Source: Phyto melanocephala
Taxonomy: Eukaryota > Arthropoda > Insecta > Diptera > Rhinophoridae
Length of the DNA stretch: 64,000 nt
Direction: 5' to 3'
NCBI GenBank assembly: GCA_941918925.1
Contig: OW799235.1
Location: forward strand, 32,663,201-32,727,200
How positions within the stretch are numbered: position 1 is the first letter of the stretch; each line of letters opens with the position of its first letter. The position numbers and the translations under genes were made by a program. The notes beneath the pieces were generated by a model that was given only the letters and a program-made list of their open reading frames with translations, was not told where the DNA came from and searched no databases. Shown one piece after another: positions 9,796 through 20,651 of this stretch.

Positions 9796-10500
9796 CTAAA
9801 AAAAACAAACATTTCAAAACACATAAATTAAAATCTTATTGAGAAAATCTATTCTTATTTTCATAAAAAATATATTCTTAGATTACTTTTTTGCCCAGCT
9901 CAAGTTTGATTGGCACCGACAAAGTGAAATAATTTAATGTTGAAAAATCGAAAAACATACCCGCTTTAAAATATTATTTTCAATATTATAGTGATATATA
10001 AATTCAATAACAACATGTGGATGACATCCTTTATATTTAAGGACTGATTTCATTGCGAATTTGTTTCTCGCGTAAGTTAAATTTTAACATTTGGTTTTAC
10101 CAAATTTTTCATATGTTAACATTTTTTAAGGTCAGATAATTTATGGTTTTGGGTAACGCAACGTATCACTCAGTGAAGAAGCTCAAGATTGATGACGATT
10201 TAATTGTAGAATTAATTTATCCTTGCTTATTCAGCCATTTGAAGTTAATCAAATTAAATTATATAAAATGACTGCTTGGCTGTTCCTTTAAAGAATTTTT
10301 GGAATTCAGGAATCTGAATTTATGAGAAATGGTTTTCCCTCAGCACTTTGTAAGACTTTCATTTTTTCGCGATCAATTAGAAATCCACAAATTATTATTC
10401 CTAGAATATTATACCACTTCTTGAAGTGTCATTTCCCGTTCGTATTGCTCGATATTTTAATAACTTACCTACAAACTTGAAAGACTTTTCGCTCTCAGTA
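9796..10500. other. AT-rich stretch without recognised gene
   Basis: No gene, RNA or terminal repeat seen. Confidence 0.45.
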
Positions 10501-10815
10501 AAGGCCATGACTGACTATCCTACAAAGTCGTGCGATTATGTCAAATAAAAATCTAATAGTTTTCTGTCCTACATGAAAAAATCGCAACAAAATGTGTTAT
10601 TGGATGCCACACTGTCATACTTGCTTAGAAAAAGCAACTCTGATCGCACAGACTCTATTATTTTATAAAAATTTTCAAAAGATTATCAAATCGGACACAC
10701 ATGTCAAAAAATCTGTCACACATGTGCACTTTGTGTCCACACTATCACACTTTCTGAACACACATACAATTTTTGACATATCGAACGACTAAATCTGATA
10801 GTCAGTCATGGCCTT
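10501..10815. mobile_element. MITE with AAGGCCATGACTGACTATC ends
   Basis: AAGGCCATGACTGACTATC at 10501-10519 is exactly inverted at 10797-10815. The symmetry continues imperfectly for another ~20 bases (AAGTCGTGCGAT against an inverted ATCGAACGACTA). The inside holds repeated ACACATGT/TGTCACAC words. TA lies left of the left arm; the right edge could take TA if the arm is one base shorter, so a mariner-type TA target is possible. The 66-codon ORF inside (10592-10792) has no recognisable domain. Confidence 0.7.
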
Positions 10816-11163
10816 AACTGTTTATCGTGGTAAATTATTTATCGAATTTTTAGGGGCTGTTGCTGTTCTTGGACCATGTTTTTGTTAATTTTTTTTTTTA
10901 CTTACTTTTATATTTAGTTATTGTAACAGCTGGGGAGCCAAAGTGAATTAAATTGAATTAAAAAATTGGAAAAGTTAATTATTTCATGATTTATATATTT
11001 TATTCTATTTTTGTTTTCGTTATTGATGTAGTTTAAGTAAAGTTGTAATTACTATGTAATAATTTGTTTTGGCCGTTTGGGGCTTTTTTATTACGAAAAA
11101 AAAAATATAAAAAAATAAATAAAAAACAAATTTGGAACTAAAACTAAAAAATTTCAACCTTAA
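10816..11163. other. AT-rich stretch without recognised gene
   Basis: Nothing supported; an A-rich run lies at about 11095-11150 next to the DINE-I 3' end. Confidence 0.45.
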
Positions 11164-13048
11164 CAAGTAAGAGCACCAAATTTGGCTATGCCGAATCTTT
11201 TATACCCACCACCAATTTGGTGTACATTTAAAGCACAGTATTTATTATTTTGTTGATCGCTATAGAATTATCTCTTTATAATAAAATATGTATCACTTTC
11301 TTTGAAGAGGGTGGTTAAATTTTAAGGGCCCAAGTTTAAGGTGAACCACATCTAAACTTCAACTTTTTTCTTGTATTTCATTTGACATTTCTCAATCTCA
11401 GACTAACTCAATTTGAACCGTGGAAAGATACGCAATCGAGCAACGCTTTTAAATATTAAAGATTTTTATAAAAATGGGCGTTCAAATCAAAATGCATTTT
11501 GTGCACTTCTTAATTCTTTTGGTCAACATAATCGTTCAAATTCGTCCACAATCGGGAGAATTGTAAAAAATATTTAAATTTCTGCAAAGCAGGTCTGTAT
11601 GAACTGTGAAAACATCTGTGAATGCCATCTTAGTTCGTTGAATGGGAAACATTGCTGTTTTTCACGATAACGTGGCAAAAGAGCAATCAACCTCAACTCA
11701 TCATCGTGCCCAACAATCGAGCATCAACAGTGTTATTGAAAATCTGGACTATCGGATCGTAGTGTGCCGCCTAGGTTGGGGGGCCATTTGGCCGATATTT
11801 TGTACCATACATAATTGAAGCATACAAATATTATCATTACAAAAAGAAATAATAATAATTTCCTAAATAATTTGTGTTTTATTTAAATTCAACATCGGTC
11901 CTTAAAATTTAACCACCCTTTATAACTTCGATATGCTACTAAAATGCTTTTGTACATGTAGTCTTTCAATAAAAGTGGGTGTTAAAGTAGGCGTGTCAAT
12001 AAAGTTTCTGCTAATAAATACAACTTAGATGTTTCAATATAGTCCTTTATTTTCCCAAAAACTTTGTCGTTAGAGAAATTACATGAATTTAAGATAAACC
12101 GTTATATGGGAGGTAGGCGTTAAAGTGGGCGTGTCACCTAAAATTTTTGGCACAACAATTACATTGATTAGAAGGATATATGTAGCAAATTTGATCATCA
12201 TACCTCTAATTTTGTCGGTTTTATGAGCTTTTAAATTTCATTAACGGTAGATAACGTGAAAAGTGGGCGTTATAGTAGGCGTGTCAAAGTTATTTTTGCC
12301 AATGAGTACTACCTAGGTGTTTCAATATAGCCGTTTATTATTCCAAAATCTTTATTAATAGAGAAAATATATGAATTTTAGGTAAAACGTTATATGGGTA
12401 GTGGGCGTAAAAGTGGGCGTGGCACATTGATTTTCCGTCACAAAAAAGCGTCTCACCAAAAAGCACAGTGTGCAAAATTTCAGAGTCGTACATTTAATTT
12501 TGTTGCTTTTATGACGTTTTTGTTTTTAAATATACCGAAAAATACACTGTGCGGTATAAATTTTTGTACATTTTGATCGATAACTCTTTTCCTAATTCAT
12601 AAATTTAAGCGATTTTTAGGGAAAAATATTCTTTTGGCTCGATAAATATATATTCAAAGTTTCATGACTCTACGTTTATGCGTCTGGACACAATTCCATT
12701 TTATTCGATGTGCGAAGGACACCGCTTTTTCGACCTACTCTTGCTTTCCGAGCTATAACTCTCTTCCTAATTTTCCGATATTGCCCATTTTCAATAATAA
12801 ACAAACCTTGTCTATAAGAAAGATTCTGGCAAAATTTGAACCCCCTAGCTTTTTCGGTGCGACCTCTATCGTGCTTTCAACAGACTGACAGACGAACAGA
12901 CGGACGGACATAGCTAGATCGTCATCAAATCAAACCCTGATTCAGAATATATATACTTTATGGGGTCTAAAATGGATATTTCGATGTGTTACAAACGGAA
13001 TGACAAAATGAATATACCCCCACCATTTTTTTGGTGGCGGGTATAAAA
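11164..13048 (-). mobile_element. DINE-I element carrying a DD41D MITE
   Basis: Read on the minus strand, it starts TATACCCGCCACCAAAAAAA (right edge). It then passes an ATGTCCGTCCGTCTGTTCG-type block, tandem ~290-bp units with CGCCCACTTT motifs, and the nested MITE at 11308-11919. It ends with hairpin ATTCGGC.../..GCCAAAT and GCTCTTACTTG (left edge). Start block, TCCGTC block, CGCCCAC motifs and terminal hairpin plus CTTACTTG follow the order known for Drosophila INE-1/DINE-1, a Helentron-associated non-autonomous element. No coding capacity of its own. The ORFs at 12394 and 12664 are shadows. Confidence 0.8.
11308..11919 (+). mobile_element. DD41D-derived MITE inside DINE-I, copy 1
   Basis: The ends AGGGTGGTTAAATTTTAAGG and the inverted CCTTAAAATTTAACCACCCT enclose 612 bp. 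On the plus strand it holds a decayed transposase start (GTG in place of ATG, then ERYAIEQR), the second helix-turn-helix words AKEQSTSTHHRAQQ and a C-terminus GGHLADILYHT followed by TAA. The catalytic middle is deleted. The element sits at the same DINE-I position as the copies at 38621 and 56188. Confidence 0.8.
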
Positions 13049-14885
13049 ATGCAATTCGTAATCTGGAAGTGTCAGTAGGAAATATTCAAAAGTCCTGCAA
13101 CGCTTTACTCACATTAATTAGTAAGTAAAGCGAGAATGACAATTATCCCTGAAATATTTTATAAGATATATTTCGGAAGAAAATTATGAACTTTCAGCTA
13201 TTTCTACGCTTTTAGCTCAAATTGGTATAAAACATATTTGTACAAATGCTGACATAAACAACTGTGCATTCACGGAAAGAAGGACGATTTATACAATAGT
13301 ATTCATGAAGAAAACAAAATTATAGTGGACGGTGTTTTAGCATCAATATAAATATGCGTACAATGAGCTTTTAAAAATGACAAGCCGGCAAACCGCACTA
13401 CATGAGTTACAAGATTCAGTCATTATTTTAATAAATAATTTACCAAAAAAGTAACTGAAAATCTCCAGTTTCTTTAAAGATATTTATGATGTAAATCTTT
13501 TAATAAAAACATTTCTAAACAAAAATAAGAACACAAAAGTTTTGTATAAAATTTTTTATTCTATTTTCTGGTTTTTCAATTACAAATATGAGGATTTACT
13601 TTGCCTTTTGAATAAATGAAATAACTGACGGATGATCTTTCAAACTTTACTATTGTTTTAGTGACACGTGTGTTTTTGAAACAAAATATTTTTTGTATAA
13701 TAAAATTTTTTGTTCTTAAAAAAAATAATAAATTAATGTTTCTATGCTTCACATTCTTTTAATTGTTTTTATTGCCTTCCACATTATCTTTACCTTTTCT
13801 GTGTTAATTTTTTATCAAATGCTAAAGTATTAGTTTTACAGATAGTGGTGTGTAAATTTTATTTTAATACTCAGCTACACCCATACATTTCCACACTCAT
13901 AAACACACAAAATCCTATATATCAAAAAGCATTGTATATATTATTGTAGTAAATAAATTATACAACTTACTTTCACTTTATATTTCTGCTGTAAAATATT
14001 CCAAATGCTAATAAATAAAAATAAAAATATTTTCAGTGAAAAAAATTGTATGAAAATTATTTCTACAATAATACATACATAGATAGATAAGAAAGTATGA
14101 TTGACATTAGGTTTTGCTTTGTTAAATGTACTAAGTTAAATAATTAATTATTTTTTTTTTTTTTTGTCTTGCTCTGTATGTGTGTATGTATGTGTGGTAA
14201 TGTAATCAACTGTTATGTGACAATATGTTTAGCTTAATTAGAGACATTTTCCTTATTTTGAGACGAGTGTTTGACTGCAGATAACACACAGCGTATACGT
14301 AATAAAGTCAACAAAAAAATTTAATCAAACTTCGTACTTCGTGATTGGAACTACTCGCATATTGAGTTTTACTACTGCCACTACTACTAATACATATTTA
14401 TTTATTATATTTACTACTATGCCAATGACAGACATGGTTATTTGCGGTCTTTGAATAAATTGCCTGCGTCCCGTAACTAATTTTATTGCAAATACTATAA
14501 ACGTAAACAGTTTTTATATAAAAATTAGCAATAAAATCGGCTTGCGTGAGTGCGCCACTAAATCATAATTTTTTTTTTGTTGTTGTTGCGGAATAGTAAA
14601 TTAATATTATAAGGCGCCCATAGCCATAGCCATAGCTGCTAGTTTCTGATAAAAGAAAGGCGTATAAAAAGCAGGACTTTTTGTCTTAAAAGCTCTTACC
14701 ATTAAAAAAAAAACGAGTGCAGGTTTGCATTTAGCTCTACAAATTGGTTTAAAAATTATATTTAAGTGTGTAATTTTGCGTTGTTTTTAACTTCTTTATA
14801 TAAACCTTATGATCACTAGTAAAATATATTTCTTATTACAATATTAAATAATTAAAAATTAAATATTGTTCGTTTATAATCAGTG
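13049..14885. other. AT-rich stretch without recognised gene
   Basis: No domain, terminal repeat or RNA gene is recognised. A T-run lies at 14150-14166 and a (CATAGC)-like short repeat at 14620-14640. This is one of the longer unexplained gaps. Confidence 0.4.
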
Positions 14886-14889
14886 AAAA

Positions 14890-15535
14890 ACACGCCTAGT
14901 ACGGGGTATAGAGTTATTACTAGCACTTCTGGCTGAGGCACAGAAGAATTCTGTACCTCGTACATAAAAAAGTTAGCGAGACTCAGATGCTAGTAAAAAG
15001 CAGTGAATGTGATCGAGGGGTTTTATCGAACGGTCATAGCGAATGGAGCTATGCACAACGCGGGCATGAATCCTGGCCCTCGAACTTCAAAAGGTTCAAT
15101 AGACTCTGACGTTGGTAGAGCGCATGAGTCTAGTGAAGGTAGTCGAGGGATGTATCGCATGCTTATAGCGGGTCGATCCAAGCACAATGAGTGCATGGAT
15201 AGTGACATCAGTTCTTTCACTACATAAAGAGGTTAGGCAAACTCAGAATGCCATAGACTAAGGATCAAAGGTAGATACACATTAAGTGCAAATGCTATGT
15301 GGGACTTGGACTAACGAACATACTGGCGGGTACGATAGCTGACAATCACCAGTCGAAAATGTGAAATTGGTTTTTAGTCTACAGATAAAATGCCTGCAGT
15401 GGTGCGGAACTCTGTAACGAAATGGATGCCGATTGGTAGCCATCAAACTACTGGGAAACGAAGTGGCTCGAGAAGAGACCCGAAATACCAGTGGTCTACT
15501 TCAATATTTTCTTAATATAGACGTGGAACGGATGG
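14890..15535 (+). pseudogene. LINE relic (family L-A), internally deleted
   Basis: It matches the better-preserved LINE at 34300-35430. The frame around 15140-15225 reads MYRMLIAGRSKHNECMDSDI, comparable with the stretch just before the RNase H motif there. It then jumps to the 3' part (AAGTGCAAATGCTATG..., GACAATCACCAGTC, GACCCG...GTGGTCTACTTC...ATATTTTC). The RNase H core and zinc-knuckle region are missing. The two overlapping ORFs (15003-15227 plus, 15023-15220 minus) do not represent a gene. Confidence 0.65.
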
Positions 15536-16227
15536 ACCGATTTGCCTATATCTTGTAATAAGCTATGAAGCTCTTAAACCTGTCTTAAAGACAATTATTT
15601 ATTTTTAATGGGCGTGGCACCTACCATACAAAATAAATAGTTTTTGTCACATATCTAATGGACTGTAATACCTGATGCCTAACAAAAAAATTGCCTTGAC
15701 TTCTTAAAACCAATTATATACATATATAATCTAAAAACACTGTGTCCATTAGCCCTCATTATAAAAAAACTCATTAAATGATTGATTTCGGCAAATATTA
15801 AAGGGTAGAATTTTAAATTCTGGTATTGAACATTTTAATTAAACTTTTACAACTCATTATTTGATAGGATCAAATTAGAGGGCGTAATATATTCCATATA
15901 AAAAATATATTTAATGTCTCATCCGCAAAGCTATAAATATTACATTTAGGCTTTAACTTCTGCGTAATTTACTGCTATATAATATTACTTCTACGGACGT
16001 AAAATCGATCGGTTCAGAATAGGGGACATGGTACTTACCCCCATAAAAAACATTTGATGTCATTGCTTTACTTACTTCGAACTTCATACGAGCTACCTTT
16101 GATAATAATTTTCTAACTGTAGCCAAAAATAGTAAAGATCTAGAGACTGATGCCTCCAGACGTATGAAATACTATACATGAAAATTAATGCACACCTAAC
16201 AAATGGTGCCAGAAAATATAATAATAA
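15536..16227. other. Degenerate DINE-like DNA
   Basis: CGGATGGACCGATTTGCCTA and TGGGCGTGGCACC near 15540-15625 resemble Helitron/DINE internal words. No ends can be defined. No gene is seen. Confidence 0.3.
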
Positions 16228-17267
16228 CAAGTAAAAGCGCTATATTCGGCCGTGCCGAATCTTATATACCCTTCACAACGTGTAGTCATGCAATAACAGT
16301 TGTTTGTATCACCATTCATCCCATACGAAATACGATCATACATATAAAAAACATACATATATAAAAACATCCCATTGTAAAATTATAAATGTACGTTTGT
16401 GTGTTAAAAAAAATAAAAAAAAGTAAAAAAAAATATATAAAAAATATTTAAAAAAAAATTTAAAAAAAAACAATTAAAATCTATATAATAAATATAAAAC
16501 AAAAAATGTTAATGAGCTTATAAATAAATAAGATTGTTGTTCAACTCGATATAGAATTATATCTAAAATATTTTTTAAACATCCCTGATGATGATCTACG
16601 AAGTAGGCCGAAATATTGGAATAAAATAAATAAAGAAATTTAAAATCTTTTCTTTAAAAATAAAACATCAAAATTGAATTTTTATGCCCTAAAGCCCAAC
16701 AAAAATCTACAACACAAAAAAAAAATAAAAAATAAAAGGAAAAATAATAAAAAATAATAATAAAAATATAAATAATATATTAAATAAAAAATAAAAAAAA
16801 TACAAAAAACATTAATAAAAAAAATATAAAAAAATAAAAAAAAATATTTTTTGGCTCAGCTGGGATTCGTTGCCACGTTTACTCTAGCCAGTATACCCGA
16901 TTGTTGTTGTAATGTTGTTGTTGTAATGTTGTTTTTGTGCAAAAAAAAATCGAGGCGGTCGTGGGTTTCTGCTCATATCTCAGTCGTTTATGTACCGATG
17001 TTTCTGATTTTCAATACCGATCTACTCCCGAATATATCTGATATTTTAATACCTCACCTGGGTCCAAGCGATATCGGGGGGCCTCAAAAAGTTGATTCCA
17101 ACATACACACGGACAGACGGTCAGACTAACAGAGCTTAATCGACTACCCTATTCATAAGCTTTCAGAAAATATATACTTTATGGAGTCGGAAATGAAAAT
17201 TGTAGAAATTTCACACGGAATGACAAACCTATATTTACTCTTTTTCACTGTGTGAAGGGTATAAAAA
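16228..17267 (-). mobile_element. DINE-II element, complete ends
   Basis: The 3' end at left is CAAGTAAAAGCGC followed by the hairpin ATTCGGCCGTGCCGAAT. Next come CCCTTCACAACGTGTAG, a 400-base A-rich tract (16400-16850), a tRNA-like module GGCTCAGCTGGGATTCG (16853-16869), an ACACACGGACAGACGG block and TGTGAAGGGTATAAAA at the 5' end. A LINE 3'-end-like scrap (CTGATGATGATCTACGAAG) interrupts the A tract at about 16585-16640. There is no coding capacity. The ORFs at 16185 and 16851 are shadows. Confidence 0.8.
16410..16850. repeat. A-rich low-complexity tract inside DINE-II
   Basis: Mostly A with scattered T and little else. The same tract recurs in the DINE-II copies at 20150-20470 (as T) and 23440-23685, so it is a component of the family. 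Confidence 0.8.
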
Positions 17268-19690
17268 TAAAATTTATTATGTTCTTTCCAACCTTATATT
17301 ATGTTTATATATTTATTTCGTGACCTTGACCTTGAGCCTGTATGAAATAAAAACATTTATATAAAAATAAAATATTAAAAAAAAATTTATTGAACCCAAA
17401 TTAAAAAATTTCTAATTTGGCAAAATAAGCTACTTACGTGCCCACACCTGCTACACAAATCCATAAAGACACACATACACATGTCTTTACATACTAACGA
17501 TGTTATTTTATGTGGCACATAAAAAAAATTTATTACCAAAATAAAGGAGGAATCTAATTCTAATTAATTAGAGGCCGCAAAGCAGTGCTATATAAATTAT
17601 TTATCAAGTGCAACAGAACTTAAACATTGTAATAATTAATTTTAGAAAAGTATTACAACAGAAGGCCGTTAAAAAAAATTATTTTAATTAAAAAACAAAT
17701 TCATATAAAATGGTTTAAACTATTTATATGCATAGTTGGCATTCGCATACATCGGTATTAGTTTGTGACTTCACAAAGTCATACTAAAAACACAACTAGG
17801 ACGAATGGCGAAAATTTCGTTGGGAATTTTTATGGTCTAAAGCAAGACACATTTGTGCATATAAAAATGTACACAATCATAAACATAAAAGACTTTGGTT
17901 ATATCTAGTATATGCTTTTAATACTGATCGATACAAATTAAGAAACTAGAGGAAGCATTTGAGAAAAATTACGCAGCATTGCTTTGGATAATTTTAATCA
18001 ACTTTCTGTTACTTTCAGTATGATAAAATAAACAACTAAGAAATGTCCAGTTCTTCAGTTATTAATTTATAGTTATTAAATTGTGGATTTAAATCAAATT
18101 AAAATCCTGATCTGGCTAAGCTTTATTCCAGAAAATGAACCATATATCTTATTCAGGATTGTTTAATGCATAATGAATCGTTATTCCAAAGTGCCTAAGA
18201 GACAGAATTATAAACAACTACACCGTGGGAATATATATCGCTAATTTGCTGCAAGAACGGCATAACTCCAAATTCGCGATTTGTAAGTCAGTAATACAGA
18301 TATATTGGCAATATGATGTTCTATCTTGTGTTAAGTGTTCATTTTGATATCTTGTATATAGAACGTGTAAGACGAGTATATACCGTTATTTCTATGAGTC
18401 GCTCTTCTTTTACTCACAATGACGATACATCGTAAGTTATGTAAGTTATATGTAAGAAGTTGTCATCAATGTGTAGTTGTAGTATGAGCACCATCTAAGT
18501 ACACATTACAGTCACGGCCATTGGCAACAAAACCAATAAACGATTACATATGAATATTGAAGCATTGGAAGAATTAGTTCGTAATAATTGACGCCTCTTC
18601 GAAGTAGACAGAAATATATCAAATTTTAAATATCACCTCCTCAACAATTTAGTTACACTTTCAGAAATGAACACAATTTGTCAGCTCTTTTTTCAAAAAA
18701 TTTACAAAATCTTGTGGTATCACATATATATTAGAACTGCACCAACAAACAGCTTTGTAAGAAAACTCAGACAAGCTTTACTTAAAGTTAATTATGGCGG
18801 AATTAGTCACGAGGTACTTGAAATATTTCGTCAATGTTATTGTTGAACTCCAAGGAATAATGCAAAACATCCGACTGAATTATTTTTTTAATTAAAAACT
18901 AAACAACGTTAGATTAAGCCACTTCATTATGATGTTAAAATGGAAGATCAATTTAATGTTAAACACGGTACGAAAGATACAGTTTCTAAAGGAAAAACTC
19001 CTGTAAATAATTAAGGAATTTCTCGCTTGAATACTGTATTGAATTAGGTTTTTTGTTTGTTTTTTTTTTCTTGTAATCGAAATTTATATACTAATGTTGC
19101 TTTGACTTTTTTTGGTTCTATCTAAGGCGAATTCGTACAGGTGAAGTTATCAGCCCAGCTGATTGATTGAATTTGCCTTGATTTTATTTATTAATGCAGG
19201 GAAGGAAAATGTGATGTTGGTTTCGTTATTAAACAATTAACTTAAGTGTACTTCTTTAATAATAAATGTACCAAAATTTATTTATATGTGTTGCATTTGC
19301 GTCATTAATAGTATGCTTAAACAATTTATATCCTATTTTTATTCAAATTTTACTATATTTAATATGGCATAACAACTTTTCCATCCCTTATATACGAATT
19401 GGCCTTAACATAAAACATCCCCTCAAACGTTGATTTGTTGTATGAATATGCCTTCGTTCTATCCTGATGGACCGCAGTGTAAATAAATATATTGTGTGTT
19501 CCCTAAATAAATCAATCCGTGTGTATTTAATATTTTTGTAAAAATTCTTTTTTTTTACTCAAAACTTCAACAGAAACGAACTCCGCTATTGGTTTTTTTC
19601 TATTTCGCACGCCGACAAATGACGAATAAGCTTTTAATTTGAAGTTGTCAACACTGGAACCTTTTTGTTGTCGTATACTAACAAGTTGCT
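17268..19690. other. Long AT-rich stretch without recognised gene
   Basis: Both strands were read for transposase, reverse transcriptase or other familiar motifs and nothing convincing was found. Short frames around 18780-19020 (for example VNYGGISHEVLEIFRQCYC) are interrupted by stops and are not identified. Confidence 0.4.
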
Positions 19691-19738
19691 GAAGGGTACG
19701 TTAAAGTAGGCACAGTAGAATATATCACTCTTACTTGT
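19691..19738 (+). mobile_element. DINE 3'-terminal stub
   Basis: AAGGGTACG...AGTAGAATATATCACTCTTACTTG has the DINE 3' terminal words but a decayed hairpin. The next DINE begins immediately after its end, at TTATACCC. Confidence 0.5.
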
Positions 19739-20651
19739 TATACCCTTCACACGGTGTAAAAGGGTATATATAGGTTTGTCATTCCGTGTGAAATTTCTAC
19801 AATTTTCATTTCCGACCCCATAAAGAATATATTTTCAGAAAGCCTATGAATAGGAGAGTTGATTAAGCTCTGTCAGTCTGTCCGTCTGACCGTCTGCCGT
19901 GTGTATGTTGAAATCAACTTTTTGAAGCCCCCCGACATCGCTTGGACCCGGGTGAGGTAGCAAAATATCAGAAATATTCGGGAGTAGATCGGTATTGAAA
20001 ATGAGAAACATCGCTATATAAGCAACTGAGATATGAGCACAAACCCACGGCCACCTCGTTTTTTTAACACAAAAACAACATACAAGAACATACATACAAA
20101 CGTGGTATACTGGTTAGAGTAAACGTGGCATCGAACCCCAGCTGAGCCAAAAAAAAATTTTTTTTTAATGTTTTATTTTTTATTTTATATATTAATTATA
20201 TTTTTATTATTTTTTTAATATTTTTTTAATACTTTTTATATACTTTTTTTTTATTTTTTTTTATTTTTCCTTATTTTTTTTAATATTTTTTTTAATTTTT
20301 TTTATTTTATGTATATTATTTATATTATTATTTTTTTATTATTTTTTTTTTTAATTTTTTTTTTTAATTTTTTTTATATCTTTTTTATTCTTTTTGTTTT
20401 ATTTTTTTTTTATTATTTTTTACATTTTTTTTATATATTTTTACATTGTTTTTTTATTTTTTTTTTTTTAACACACATACGTAAATTTATAATTTTTCAA
20501 TGGGATGTTTTAATATATGTATGTTTTTAATATGTATGTACGTACATATTTCATATGAGATGAGTGATGTTACAAACTATTGTAATTGCATGACTACACG
20601 TTGTGAAGACCATATAAGAATCGGCACGGCCGAATATAGCACTCTTACTTG
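19739..20651 (+). mobile_element. DINE-II element, complete ends
   Basis: It begins TATACCCTTCACACGGTG and has GTCTGTCCGTCTGACCGTC near 19875 and GATCGGTATTGAAAATGAG near 19987. The tRNA-like module follows at 20103-20148, then a T-rich tract, CATGACTACACGTTGTGAAG, the hairpin ATCGGCACGGCCGAT-type and CACTCTTACTTG. All parts of the family are present in order. It is in opposite orientation to the copies at 16228 and 23270. ORFs at 19844, 20309 and 20500 arise from this repeat and its T tract. Confidence 0.85.
20150..20470. repeat. T-rich low-complexity tract
   Basis: This is almost pure T with scattered A. The Phe-rich frame 20309-20530 is an artefact of it. Confidence 0.9.

Noticed and set aside
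15003..15227. 74-codon ORF with an overlapping 65-codon antisense ORF
   Set aside because: It matches a LINE stretch just before the RNase H domain and is not an independent gene.
18777..19020. Frame with VNYGGISHEVLEIFRQCYC, possibly a transposase or virus-like relic
   Set aside because: Too short and interrupted, with no second motif to anchor an identification.
20309..20530. Phe-rich ORF that looks like a membrane protein
   Set aside because: It is the T-rich low-complexity tract of a DINE-II element read in one frame.
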